DNA of 64,000 nt from the NCBI GenBank assembly GCA_003725745.1, contig RHDP01000001.1:2381001-2445000 (forward strand). Direction: 5' to 3'. Numbering within the stretch: position 1 is the first letter of the stretch; the number at the start of each line of letters is the position of its first letter. The notes under the pieces are model-generated. The model worked only from the letters and a program-made list of their open reading frames with translations. It was not told the origin of the DNA and did not search any database. The translations under genes were made by a program, and so were the position numbers. This document shows positions 1 to 8,194 of the stretch, piece by piece. The stretch is from Streptomyces sp. I6. Lineage in GTDB: Bacteria > Actinomycetota > Actinomycetes > Streptomycetales > Streptomycetaceae.

Positions 1-2039
1 CACCGGGGTGCCGCTGCGGCGGCGCAGCTCCAGCGTGTTCACCCGGCTGTCGTGCGCCAGTTCCAGCTCCTCCAGCGGTACGCACGGACCGGACCGGCGC
101 GGCGCGGTGGGCCAGTGCAGCGACGTGGGGAGGACACCGCAGCTGTCCCCCTGCAGGGGATTGACCTCGCGGGCCGGGACGAACTCCAGGCACTCGGCGT
201 CCGGATACAGCGTGCGCACCCAGGCGCGGAGCCGTTCGGCGAAGCCCGCCCCGCGCGGGCCCCCGGTGGACTCGTACAACCGGTGGAAGCGGGCGACCAG
301 CCCTCCCGTACCCGACGAGACCTGGTTGACGACGAGGAGCGGGCCGTCGTCGTACTCCTCGCAGTCCTGGTAGACGACGGCGACCGAGGGCAGGCAACTC
401 GACCGCCCCGGACGGGCGGGGCGGGCCGTGCCGGGGGTGGGACCGAAAGCGGCCCCGGGGTCTTCGGTGCCACCGGGAGCACCGCGCCCGGCGGGGCCCC
501 CGGGCTGGCCGGGGATTGCGGGCCCGCCGGGGATTCCGAAAGCGGCCAGCTCCTGAAAGAAGCCGAACACGTCGTCGCAGACACCGTCCGGGCCGAACCG
601 CGCCACGAACGCGTCGGTGAGCGCCTGGTACTCGGGAGACACCCGCAGGCTGTCGCACGCGGCCCCGGCATGGCGCCGCAGAACCGCGGCCCGCTCGTCG
701 TCCCGGGGCGGGCCGGGAGGGTGCCCGCCCGGTCCTCGTAGACCAGGGTCACCTCGCGCAGCGGCCAGTCGTCCGCGGCTCCGAGCGCGTCGAGGGTCTC
801 CTCCAGCGCTTCGCGCAGCCGCGCCAGGCCGGCGGCCCGGGCCGCCGGGCCGCCGCCGGCGATGGTCGCCAGCTCGCCCGTGGCGGTCAGCAGCCGCCCC
901 GCCGCCCGGCGGTCCGACGGATCGGGGGACGCGGCCAGTGCAGCGGCGACCCAGTCCAGGAGCCGGTCCTGCGGACAGGGGTCGTCGATGTCCAGCAGAC
1001 CGGCCTCCAGGTACCGGGCCAGCCGGACGGCGGGCAGTCCCCGCGGATCCCGCAGGGCGGCGAACAGGTCCTCCCTTCCGCCGGCGTCCAGGACCTCGTC
1101 GTCCGACCAGGCCCAGCCGTCGGTCACCGACTGCCGGGGCTCGCTCAGCCGGGCGGTGGGGCCCGCGGCGCGCAGGGAGCCGTTGACCCGCCAGCGGACC
1201 AGGCCGCGCACCCCGTCCCGGACCGCCGCGGCCCGCAGCAGCACCCGGCCGACCAGGGGGTGCAAGGAGACCCGGACCCGTGCGCCGTGGTCCGCTCCCG
1301 GGACGGCGACATGGGTGAGCGACGACAGCGGGCTGGCCTTGAGCGCGGACCGTACGGCGTACCCGTACGCGGTGAGGCGTTCCCCCCGGTCCAGCGGCCG
1401 CCCGCCCGGCTGCCGCACGCGGCGGGAGAACACGGGTGAGACCAGCGCCAGCGCGCCGGACACCGCGGGCAGGCCCATGAGGTGCCGCAGCGTCCGCTCC
1501 TCGGCCGGTTCCGCGGCCCCGGCACGCAGCCGCAGCAGCTGCCGCAGCCCGGCGAGGGCCCCGGCCCGTTCCACCCAGCGTTCCAGTGCCGAGGTGTCCC
1601 TCGGCATCGGCGCGAGTGCCTCGCGGACCAGTGCGAACAGCTCCGGCGCCACGGGGTCCGGCCGTCCGGCGTGCGCCGCCCTCCGCCAGCGCAGCACCGA
1701 CCGGCGCGCGCCGGTGGTCGGCATCAGCGGTACGGCGTCGTACAGCAGTCCGGTCACCGCCGGTGCCAGGGCGGCCAGTTCCCGGCGGGCCGCGGCGATC
1801 CGGTCCAGGACCTCGGCGACCTGCTCGGCCGCCAGGGGTGCCACGTCGGCCGCCGGAAGCCCGGCGACCCTGCTCAGGGCCGGGCCCTCGGCCAGGAGGT
1901 GTCCGGCGGCAGGTGTGTCCACGGCCGGCGTCGCGGTCGGGAGACGCGTGGCGGTCGGGGCCTGCGCCGCCGCGGAGGGCTGCGCCACCGCCGGAACCCG
2001 GGGCGAGGGCGAGGGCTGCCTCTCGGTCGAGGTCGTCAT
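1..2039 (-). CDS. LanB-type lantibiotic dehydratase, partial at window edge, one frameshift
   Basis: Starts at ATG 2039, whose bases overlap the stop of the upstream protease gene (TGATG), and runs off the left edge, so about 679 residues are visible. It resembles the N-terminal domain of lantibiotic/thiopeptide dehydratases, which glutamylate Ser/Thr of a precursor peptide as the first step to dehydroamino acids; typical text is SPVFSRRVR, AYGYAVRSALKASPLSSLTHVAV and LPAVRLARYLEAGLLDIDDP. Near position 704-725 the frame shifts by one lost base in a C/G run; below it the other frame continues sensibly (DDERAAVLRRHAGA, then EYQALTDAFVARFG). The first 60 residues are an Ala/Pro/Thr-rich tail. 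Neighbouring YcaO, E1-like and SagB genes place it in a hybrid azoline/dehydroamino acid pathway. Family is fairly sure; whether the frameshift is real is doubtful. Confidence 0.75.
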
Positions 2040-3178
2040 CACGCGCCCCCGAACAGCACCAGCAGGGAACGTACGCAGAACACCGCGACGAGCAGCGCGT
2101 AGGCCAGGCAGACGACTCCGAACACCTGGTAGCGCAGTTGCCGGGAGCGGCTCCGCACGGCGAGCCAGCTCGGCGGCGGCTCCCGCAGCACCCGGCACCG
2201 CAGCGCGGTGAAGGCGCGCGAGCGCAGGTTCAGTGTGCCCATGGCCGACTCCAGCGCGTGGTATCCGTCGGTGGGGAGCAGCGGGTTCAGGTTCGCCAGC
2301 AGCAGGCCGATCTGCAGCCAGACCATCAGCACGCAGAGCTGCCCGAACTGGCCCTCGGCGTACCTCGACAGTGCCGACCAGCCACCCAGCCACAGCACGT
2401 CCTGGGCCACTCCGGCCAGGGCGATGACCACCCGGGACCCGCGGCCGGGGAGCCGGTGGGCGTCGGTGCGGTCCACATAGGCCACGGGGACCAGGTAGAA
2501 GAGGAGGCCGACGCCGATCTCCCGGACGGGGACGCCGTAGTAGCGGCAGGCCAGTCCGTGGGACAGTTCGTGCAGCCCGGTCTGCAGCAGCATGCTGCAG
2601 ACGACGATCGTCCAGCCCCACACCGGGAGGGACAGGTCCGGCCCGCCGGACGCGAGGGGAGCGGCGAGCACCGACCCCGCACCCCACACGGCAAAGACGG
2701 CGGCGGCCGTCCAGAGGAGGCCGAACGGGAGCGGTGCGCGGCGGAGCAGCGCGGCGGGCGGGTCCAGCACGGCGTTGACCCGGGAGCCCACCAGCGGCCG
2801 GCGAGGCATGTGACTGCGGCGTGCGAAGCGCACGGCCGAGGTGTCCCGGCCGCCGTCCGGGGGCACGCTCAGCAGTCCGGCGGCGCGCAGTTCCCCGAGG
2901 AAGTCCAGCACCACCTGCTGGGTGGAGCCGTCACCGCCTCCCGTGCGCGAGGCGCGGGCGGCGAACTCCCGCCCGGTCATGGAGCCGTCGAGGGCCGTGA
3001 GGATCGCGGCCCCGCTCTTCGACAGCCGGGTGTAGTGGCCGCTGACCGGGTCGTAGGCGAGCGGTTCGTGGTGCAGACCCTCGGTGATCTCGACGTCGGG
3101 GCGCATGGTCGGGCGCTCGGTGTCGAGCCAGGACGGCTCAGCGCTGCCGGAGGCGACGTCGGTGGACGGGGCGGTCAT
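2039..3178 (-). CDS. M50-family membrane metalloprotease with N-terminal PqqD-like domain
   Basis: 379 residues. Residues about 28-105 resemble the PqqD/RiPP-recognition winged helix (EPLAYDPVSGHYTRLSKSG, then a helix-rich tail). Residues 150-375 form several hydrophobic segments with the zinc motif HELSH at 203-207 and a second ligand site NPLLPTDGY at about 298-306, both typical of intramembrane M50 peptidases. The ATG overlaps the stop of the upstream nitroreductase-like gene (TGATG), and its own stop overlaps the LanB start, so it is translationally coupled in the RiPP operon. Inferred role: binding the leader of the modified precursor through the PqqD domain and cutting it at the membrane during export. 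The HExxH motif is seen directly; the substrate is inference. Confidence 0.8.
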   Translation of the reverse strand: MTAPSTDVASGSAEPSWLDTERPTMRPDVEITEGLHHEPLAYDPVSGHYTRLSKSGAAILTALDGSMTGREFAARASRTGGGDGSTQQVVLDFLGELRAAGLLSVPPDGGRDTSAVRFARRSHMPRRPLVGSRVNAVLDPPAALLRRAPLPFGLLWTAAAVFAVWGAGSVLAAPLASGGPDLSLPVWGWTIVVCSMLLQTGLHELSHGLACRYYGVPVREIGVGLLFYLVPVAYVDRTDAHRLPGRGSRVVIALAGVAQDVLWLGGWSALSRYAEGQFGQLCVLMVWLQIGLLLANLNPLLPTDGYHALESAMGTLNLRSRAFTALRCRVLREPPPSWLAVRSRSRQLRYQVFGVVCLAYALLVAVFCVRSLLVLFGGA

Positions 3179-3969
3179 CACCGCTCCCCGGTACGGTCGG
3201 CCGGTGCCGGTGCCGGTGCCGGTGCCGGGGCGGACCGGACCGGACGGGGGGAGCCGAGGGCCAGTCCGATCAGCTGTGCCCGGCCGGACCCGTCGATGCC
3301 CAGATGGGTGCGTCCCGCCGCACCGAGCACACCGGCGAACACGGAGCCGGCGGCTCCGAGGGAGAGGGCCGCGAGCCACGTGGCGTGGGCCAGCGCCGCG
3401 CCGCGCGCCAGCAGCAGCCGGTGGCCCCCCGCCCCGTGCCGTTCGGCGGTCGCCGCCAGGTCGCCGTGGACCACTACCAGGGCCGGGGCATCGCCGAACT
3501 CCAGTTGCAGCACGAGGTCGGCGAGCGGCGGCAGGTCGCGCGGCTCGGGCTCCAGCCGCCGCTCCCCGGGGACATAGTGGTGGCAGCCGTCCGGAACGCC
3601 CAGGAGCCGCTGGACCAGTACGGTCGCGGACGGCGCCGGGAGTGTGGGGAAGGCCGGCCGCCACAGCCGCTCGTCCTGCTCGAAGGCGTAACCGAGGGCC
3701 TGGACGAGGACGTCCCCGTCCAGGGGTTCGGGTGCCCAGTGCCGCTGGGCGGTGCGGCGGCGCAGCGCCTGGACGGGGTCGCCGGGCAGTGGGGGAGCCG
3801 CGCCGGGCCGGAAGCCGGCGGTGGCGGTGGACGCCGTGGCGGCCGTGGCGGTGGACACGGTGGCGGACGCGGTGGCCGTGGTGGCGGACGCGGTGGCCGT
3901 GGTGGCGGACGCGGTGGGCGGTGCGGCCAGCAGCTCCTCGGTGAGGCGGGCCGTGTCGATCAGCGGCAC
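3178..3969 (-). CDS. Degenerate SagB-type nitroreductase-like protein
   Basis: 263 residues from GTG 3969, overlapping the end of the upstream fused gene by 10 bases and coupled to the protease by TGATG. After a 40-residue Ala/Thr/Ser tract encoded by tandem repeats, the body (ALRRRTAQRHWAPEPLDGD..., LLLARGAALAHATWLAALSLGAAG..., IGLALG) follows the nitroreductase/SagB fold. The Lys-Tyr pair seen in active azoline dehydrogenases is replaced (ERHGAGGHR), so it may be a non-catalytic partner of the SagB domain encoded just upstream. It ends in a Pro-Ala repeat. Could be mistaken for a complete dehydrogenase; I think the family is right but activity unlikely. Confidence 0.65.
   Translation of the reverse strand: MPLIDTARLTEELLAAPPTASATTATASATTATASATVSTATAATASTATAGFRPGAAPPLPGDPVQALRRRTAQRHWAPEPLDGDVLVQALGYAFEQDERLWRPAFPTLPAPSATVLVQRLLGVPDGCHHYVPGERRLEPEPRDLPPLADLVLQLEFGDAPALVVVHGDLAATAERHGAGGHRLLLARGAALAHATWLAALSLGAAGSVFAGVLGAAGRTHLGIDGSGRAQLIGLALGSPRPVRSAPAPAPAPAPADRTGER
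3823..3921. repeat. 21-bp in-frame tandem repeat inside nitroreductase-like gene
   Basis: Three near-perfect 21-bp units at 3859-3921, preceded by degenerate copies back to about 3823. They encode the Ala/Thr/Ser-rich N-terminal tract of the SagB-like protein. Because the unit is seven codons, copy-number change would keep the reading frame. Confidence 0.85.
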
Positions 3970-5717
3970 GAGCCGCTCCCTTCGTCGTGGAGCCGAACGG
4001 CGGCGGTGATGAGCGCGGGCCCGGCGGCACCCACGAGGAGTTCCCGGTGCCGTTGCAGGGGGTGGGGGTCGAGCAGGCCGTGCGCCAGCCCGATCGCCCG
4101 GGCCGTGAGAGCGAGCTGGGCCAGCGCGCATCCGGTGTCGAGGTTCCCCACGCGGTAGGCGAAGGGACCGTACTTCCGGGCGACGCGGCCGACGTCCGAG
4201 GCGAGGACCAGGTGCACGCCGGGCCGTGTCCCGCCGTCCTCGGCTTCCCCGCCCAGTGCCGCGAGGAGGGTGCCGAGGTGTTCGGTGTGGGGGTGCATGG
4301 CGGTGAGCGCGTGGTCGGCGGCGTCGTAGTAGTGGACGCCGTCGGGGAGGCCGGGGACGTCCCGGAGCAGCGCGTAGACATGGGGGGAGCCCAGGTTGCC
4401 GCCGGTCGGGGCCCACCGGTTGACCCGGGTGGGGTCGGTGGACTCCCCCTCGTCGCCGGGGCCGCGCAGCCCGGCGGTGAAGCGCATCAGCGCCGCCAGG
4501 GCTTCCGGCCACGGTGGCGGTTCCGCGCCGGCGGTGAGCTTCTCCAGGTCCGCCAGGGAAGCGTCGGGCAGCGGAAGCCGCGGGTTGTTGGGGTACCTCA
4601 GCCGCTCGAACTGGAGCCCGACGTTCTCCGGGCGGAAGTGGTGCTGGTGCGCCTTGGGGTTGACCAGATGCCGGGGAGGGAAGGCCACGGCGTGCTCGTA
4701 GTGCAGCGGCCCGTCCTCCGGGAGGCCGTCGCGACCCGCGGCGGTCGGGTAGCAGGCACGGCAACCGACTTCGGGGGTCAGTTTGTACGTGGTGGTGGAC
4801 AGGTCCGCGAGGTCCACCACGAGCCGCCCGCCGAGGGACTGGACCGGCTCGCCCCGCAGCAGCAGGGCCCGCAGTTCCTCGGCGATCAGTCCGGCCGCGG
4901 TCGCCGCGCCCGGGGTGGGGGCCGCGTCCAGGAACTCCTCGGGTGGCAGGGGCCGGAGCGCGACGGCGCCACGGGCGCAGTGCGCGCAGGCGGTCGCCGA
5001 CGGGTCCACCAGGGGCCCCACGGCGACCCGTCCGTCCCGCTCGTCCGCCAGCAGCAGCCGGCTGCCGCGCCGGGCGCTCTCCTCGACGATCCGGTCGACC
5101 GTCGCGCGGGGCGCCGCGAGGTCGGCCACGACCAGTGCGTCCTCGGGTGCCTCCTCGCCGGGCGCGAGCGGGAGCACATCGGTGATCCCGAGATCGGCCA
5201 GTGCCGTCCGCAGGGGCTGCTGCCAGGACGCCCGTACGCTCAGCCGCACCCGGGCCCGTGCCGCGGCGAGCGCCGCATGGCTGGAATGGGGGTGGACGCG
5301 GGCGCAGTCCAGCGTCCGCGACATCCAGACCGCGGCCGGCTCCGACGGCCCGTCGCCCTCCGGTGGGGGTACGGTCTGTGCCGCGTCCTCCAGCACCCCG
5401 GCGAAGTAGAGGGTGGCGACGGCCTGGTGGACGGCCGAGTCGCTCCAGCCGGTCGCCCGGGCCAGCCCGGCGATGTCCCGGCTGCCGTCCAGGAGGGGCA
5501 GCAGGAGCCGCCGGAGGGCCGAGGCCGAGGCGCCGCGCAGATGCTGGCGTTCGGCGCCTCCGTCGATGACCACGCCGTCCGGTGTGTCGACCACATGGAG
5601 CCCCCGGCAGAGCTGCGGGCGGGCGGGAAGGCGGAACTGGGGATCGGTGCTCACGGCCGCGGCGACGACCGCCGCGGGCGTGCCGCGCTGTCCCGGCTCG
5701 CTGACGAGGGCGCTCAC
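3960..5717 (-). CDS. E1-like/SagB fusion: TOMM leader-binding domain plus azoline dehydrogenase
   Basis: 585 residues from GTG 5717, overlapping the previous stop by 4 bases (GTGA). The N-terminal half is a cyclodehydratase C/ocin-ThiF-like region: a winged-helix peptide-binding part (residues about 25-120), an E1-like alpha/beta part and two CxxC pairs (CAHC, CRAC) expected to bind structural zinc. The C-terminal half is a SagB/McbC FMN dehydrogenase: WAPTGGNLGSPHVYAL, the GVHYYD turn, and KYGPFAYRVGNLDTGCALAQLAL with the Lys-Tyr pair of active enzymes. Predicted to hold the precursor leader and oxidise thiazolines/oxazolines made by the YcaO partner to azoles. The fusion order couples heterocycle formation and oxidation in one chain. 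Confidence 0.82.
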   Translation of the reverse strand: MSALVSEPGQRGTPAAVVAAAVSTDPQFRLPARPQLCRGLHVVDTPDGVVIDGGAERQHLRGASASALRRLLLPLLDGSRDIAGLARATGWSDSAVHQAVATLYFAGVLEDAAQTVPPPEGDGPSEPAAVWMSRTLDCARVHPHSSHAALAAARARVRLSVRASWQQPLRTALADLGITDVLPLAPGEEAPEDALVVADLAAPRATVDRIVEESARRGSRLLLADERDGRVAVGPLVDPSATACAHCARGAVALRPLPPEEFLDAAPTPGAATAAGLIAEELRALLLRGEPVQSLGGRLVVDLADLSTTTYKLTPEVGCRACYPTAAGRDGLPEDGPLHYEHAVAFPPRHLVNPKAHQHHFRPENVGLQFERLRYPNNPRLPLPDASLADLEKLTAGAEPPPWPEALAALMRFTAGLRGPGDEGESTDPTRVNRWAPTGGNLGSPHVYALLRDVPGLPDGVHYYDAADHALTAMHPHTEHLGTLLAALGGEAEDGGTRPGVHLVLASDVGRVARKYGPFAYRVGNLDTGCALAQLALTARAIGLAHGLLDPHPLQRHRELLVGAAGPALITAAVRLHDEGSGSCR

Positions 5718-6373
5718 CGCTCGCCTCCCGCCGCGGTGCCCGTGGCGAGCGGCAGCTCGTCGGCGAGCCACCGCCAGCCGTCGTCCGGGTCCACCGGCGT
5801 GCCGCACTCCTCGCAGCCGTGGACGCCGATGACCGTGTCGGAGAACAGCGACCGGCTCAGCATGTTGTAGAAGGTCACCTGCCCGGGTACGGCACCGTCG
5901 CCGGTGCGGTAGCGGGTGAGGAGGTCCACGGCGAGGCCGGCCGCGATCATGGCCTGCGCGTCGGTGAACCCGGCGATCCCGTGGCCGGGGTCGGCCGCCC
6001 TCGACTCCTGCAGGGCCCGGGAGACCTCGCGCCCCCGCTCGTGCTGGGTCCGGCGCCGGGTGTAGCAGGAGTGGCAGGGGCCCTCGCCCGGCACGACCAG
6101 GGGGCCGATCCTGATGAGGGGGAACTCCTGGACGACCGGGAGCCAGGTCGTGCGGCACGCGCTGTGCAACCGGGCGACCCCCTCCAGGAGTGCGGGTTCG
6201 TCCCGCCAGAGGGCGAGCACGCGGAGCGTGGTGTGGGGCCACTCGGCGGACCGGCTCCCGAGGGCGTCGGCGGTGGCGGAGGGCCAGTCGGTGAGCGCGG
6301 TCAGGTGGTCGGCGACCCTCCTGCCGAACGTCCCGGTCCACAGGATGTGCGCGGGTGCGGTGGTGAACGGCAC
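5714..6373 (-). CDS. Short E1-like TOMM leader-peptide binding protein
   Basis: 219 residues from GTG 6373; the ribosome site AGGAGAG overlaps the YcaO stop 12 bases upstream. It resembles the truncated E1/ThiF-like proteins of thiazole/oxazole-modified peptide clusters: an N-terminal alpha/beta part (HILWTGTFGRRVADHL, TTLRVLALWRDEP) and two zinc-type CxxC pairs (CHSC near residue 101, CEEC near 191). There is no ATP-binding loop of true E1 enzymes, so it probably acts as scaffold and leader receptor for YcaO. It is the second gene of the operon, and a related domain is repeated in the next gene, so the system carries two E1-like modules. Confidence 0.75.
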   Translation of the reverse strand: MPFTTAPAHILWTGTFGRRVADHLTALTDWPSATADALGSRSAEWPHTTLRVLALWRDEPALLEGVARLHSACRTTWLPVVQEFPLIRIGPLVVPGEGPCHSCYTRRRTQHERGREVSRALQESRAADPGHGIAGFTDAQAMIAAGLAVDLLTRYRTGDGAVPGQVTFYNMLSRSLFSDTVIGVHGCEECGTPVDPDDGWRWLADELPLATGTAAGGER

Positions 6374-6385
6374 GGCGGTTCTCTC

Positions 6386-7750
6386 CTAGGCGAAGGGCTG
6401 CGGGTGGGGGTTGAGTGCGTGTTCCGGGTGACTGGTGAGCCCCATCGCGACCGGTGCCCGGTAGAGCCGGGGGTGCGCCAGGTAGCGGTTGCGGTGCACG
6501 AAGGACAGCGGCATCAGCTGGGGTACGACCACCCGTACCGAGCGGAGTCCGGCGCGCCGGGCCTCGTCCGTCGTCAGCTCCACCGCGATCACCTCGGCGT
6601 CCACCGCGGCCAGCCGCTCCACCAGCCAGGACAGCTGCCGTTCCGGAGGGCCGGCCGGTGCCCGCGGGAGGTCCGCGGGCACCCGGGTGGTGCGCTGCCC
6701 GCTCAGCAGGAAGTCGAAGGCGTCACGCCGCTCGGGGCGCCCCATGTGGAGGGCGCCGTGCAGCACACTGGTGAAGTCCCGCGGGTCCTCGGGGACGGTG
6801 TGCGGGGCCTGCAGGGCGATGCGCGAGGAGGCCGCCTCCCGGTAGATCTTGCGGATGACCTCGGCGGGGTCGGTCCCGGTCGCGCACATCACGAGCTGGC
6901 CCAGGGTGTCGTTGTGGTCGCTGAGCACGACCGCGTAGACCGTGGGAACGCCCACGTCCGTGGTGGCGTCGTAGAAGCGGTACTCCACGAAGCCGTCCCT
7001 GACCCGCCGGTGCTGCTCCCGCAGGGACGGCTCGCCGGCGACGTCGATCTCCGGCAGTTCGAGGCGCTGGAGCCAGACCAGCGCGATCGCGTCGCGTTCG
7101 ATCGCCTCGCAGATACCGTTCACCAGCGCCTGGTGCAGATCCGAGTGGATCGCGCAGCCGGTCGAGATGGGGTTGGCGATCCGCTCTCCCATCGCCTCGT
7201 GCGCGGTGAACAGCCAGACGTAGGACGCGGGGATCCAGACCGGGCGGCTGCGGGTGAGCGACCAGCCGCGCACCCAGCGCTGCGGCAGCGAACTGTCGGG
7301 GTGGATCAGCCAGTTCGCCTCGTCGGACAGCTCCGTCTCCGAGCAGCGCGGGAGCGCGTCGAGGTCGACCGCCTCGTCGCCGAGCTCGTCCGCGGTCGCC
7401 CAGCGCACCAGTTGCGGCTGGTAGAAGGAGTTGGTGTAGCGCTCCAGGGCCTCGGCGACACTGATCAGCCGGGCCCGCTCGGGGTCGGTGCCGCCTCCGG
7501 CACCGTCCAGCCCCTGGGGCTGGGCGGGGGTGTCGGACCAGAGGGCGGTGGGGTCGCCGATGGACGAGACGAAGACCGAGTAGGGGGGCTCGCCCGGCAG
7601 GTTGGGAAGGAGCTGGGACCCCCGCACCGGCCGCCCGGCAGGCCCGACGACGGCCTCCAGCCGCCGGAGCCCGGCGAGGTCGTCCTCCGTCGCGCCGTCC
7701 CCCCGGTCCGCGGCGGCGGTCCGGTCGTCCCTCGCACGTGCATCCAGCAC
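6386..7750 (-). CDS. YcaO-domain azoline cyclodehydratase
   Basis: 454 residues. YcaO enzymes use ATP to cyclise Cys, Ser or Thr side chains onto the peptide backbone. Seen here: ARLISVAEALERYTNSFY, PISTGCAIHSDLHQALVNGICEAIERDA with the acidic ATP/Mg ligands, VYAVVLSDHNDTLGQLVMC, and the C-terminal proline-rich tail PHPQPFA that matters for catalysis in this family. The start is GTG 7750, chosen for a perfect AGGAGG six bases upstream; the frame stays open for another 124 codons upstream through a repeat array but without a ribosome site. First enzyme of the operon; the regulator upstream is on the same strand. Confidence 0.88.
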   Translation of the reverse strand: MLDARARDDRTAAADRGDGATEDDLAGLRRLEAVVGPAGRPVRGSQLLPNLPGEPPYSVFVSSIGDPTALWSDTPAQPQGLDGAGGGTDPERARLISVAEALERYTNSFYQPQLVRWATADELGDEAVDLDALPRCSETELSDEANWLIHPDSSLPQRWVRGWSLTRSRPVWIPASYVWLFTAHEAMGERIANPISTGCAIHSDLHQALVNGICEAIERDAIALVWLQRLELPEIDVAGEPSLREQHRRVRDGFVEYRFYDATTDVGVPTVYAVVLSDHNDTLGQLVMCATGTDPAEVIRKIYREAASSRIALQAPHTVPEDPRDFTSVLHGALHMGRPERRDAFDFLLSGQRTTRVPADLPRAPAGPPERQLSWLVERLAAVDAEVIAVELTTDEARRAGLRSVRVVVPQLMPLSFVHRNRYLAHPRLYRAPVAMGLTSHPEHALNPHPQPFA

Positions 7751-7756
7751 TGGCTG

Positions 7757-7762
7757 CCTCCT
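7757..7762 (-). promoter_or_regulatory. Ribosome binding site of the YcaO gene
   Basis: AGGAGG on the minus strand, six bases before GTG 7750. It decides the start, excluding the long upstream in-frame extension through the 36-bp repeats. Confidence 0.8.
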
Positions 7763-8175
7763 GTCATCCGTGCGCAGCGATCGGCTGAAGCCAACCGGTG
7801 GGCCGGTGGAGGAGGCATCACGCGTCGGGGGTGAAACGCGTTCCGGGGGCTGGACGGCGTGAGGGTGACGGAGCATCACCCGTCGTGCGAGGCGACGTGG
7901 CGGGCACTCCCACGCCGGGCGGCACCGCACACCCACCGGACGCCCCCACGCCGGGCAGCACCACACACCCACCGGACGCCCCCACGCCGGGCAGCACCAC
8001 ACACCCACCGGACGCCCACACCCCGGGCAGCACCACACACCCACCGGACACCCACACCCCAGGCAGCACCCCACCGCACACCCACCGGACACCCACACCC
8101 CAGGCAGCACCCCACCGCACACCGGCGTCGGCGACCGGGGAGCGTGGTCCCGGCGCCGGCGGGGGCCGTGCGGGA
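7763..8175. other. Non-coding stretch between regulator and YcaO gene
   Basis: Apart from the 36-bp repeat array (7909-8123) I see no supported gene here. It should hold the promoter of the RiPP operon. A Cys-rich frame crosses it in phase with YcaO but lacks a ribosome site. No plausible precursor peptide gene was found on either strand. Confidence 0.5.
7909..8123. repeat. 36-bp tandem repeat array, about six copies
   Basis: Units of 36 bp (CCCACGCCGGGCAGCACCAC start the second copy) diverge progressively to the right; the fifth is 41 bp and the sixth is cut at 31. On the minus strand, in phase with YcaO, each 36-bp unit reads as 12 residues with a CC pair and two Trp (for example VWCCPAWGRPVG). 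Probably a minisatellite in the operon leader; a coding role cannot be excluded. Confidence 0.85.
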
Positions 8176-8194
8176 TCAGCCCCGGGGGCTGATC
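8174..8194. terminator. Perfect 10-bp inverted repeat overlapping the stop of the LuxR gene
   Basis: GATCAGCCCC, one base, GGGGCTGATC. The stem overlaps the last codons and TGA of the regulator, so it may end its transcript before the YcaO operon. No T run follows, as is common in high-GC actinomycetes. Confidence 0.5.

Noticed and set aside
7909-8123. CRISPR array
   Set aside because: Units are directly contiguous without spacers and no cas genes are present; it is a minisatellite.
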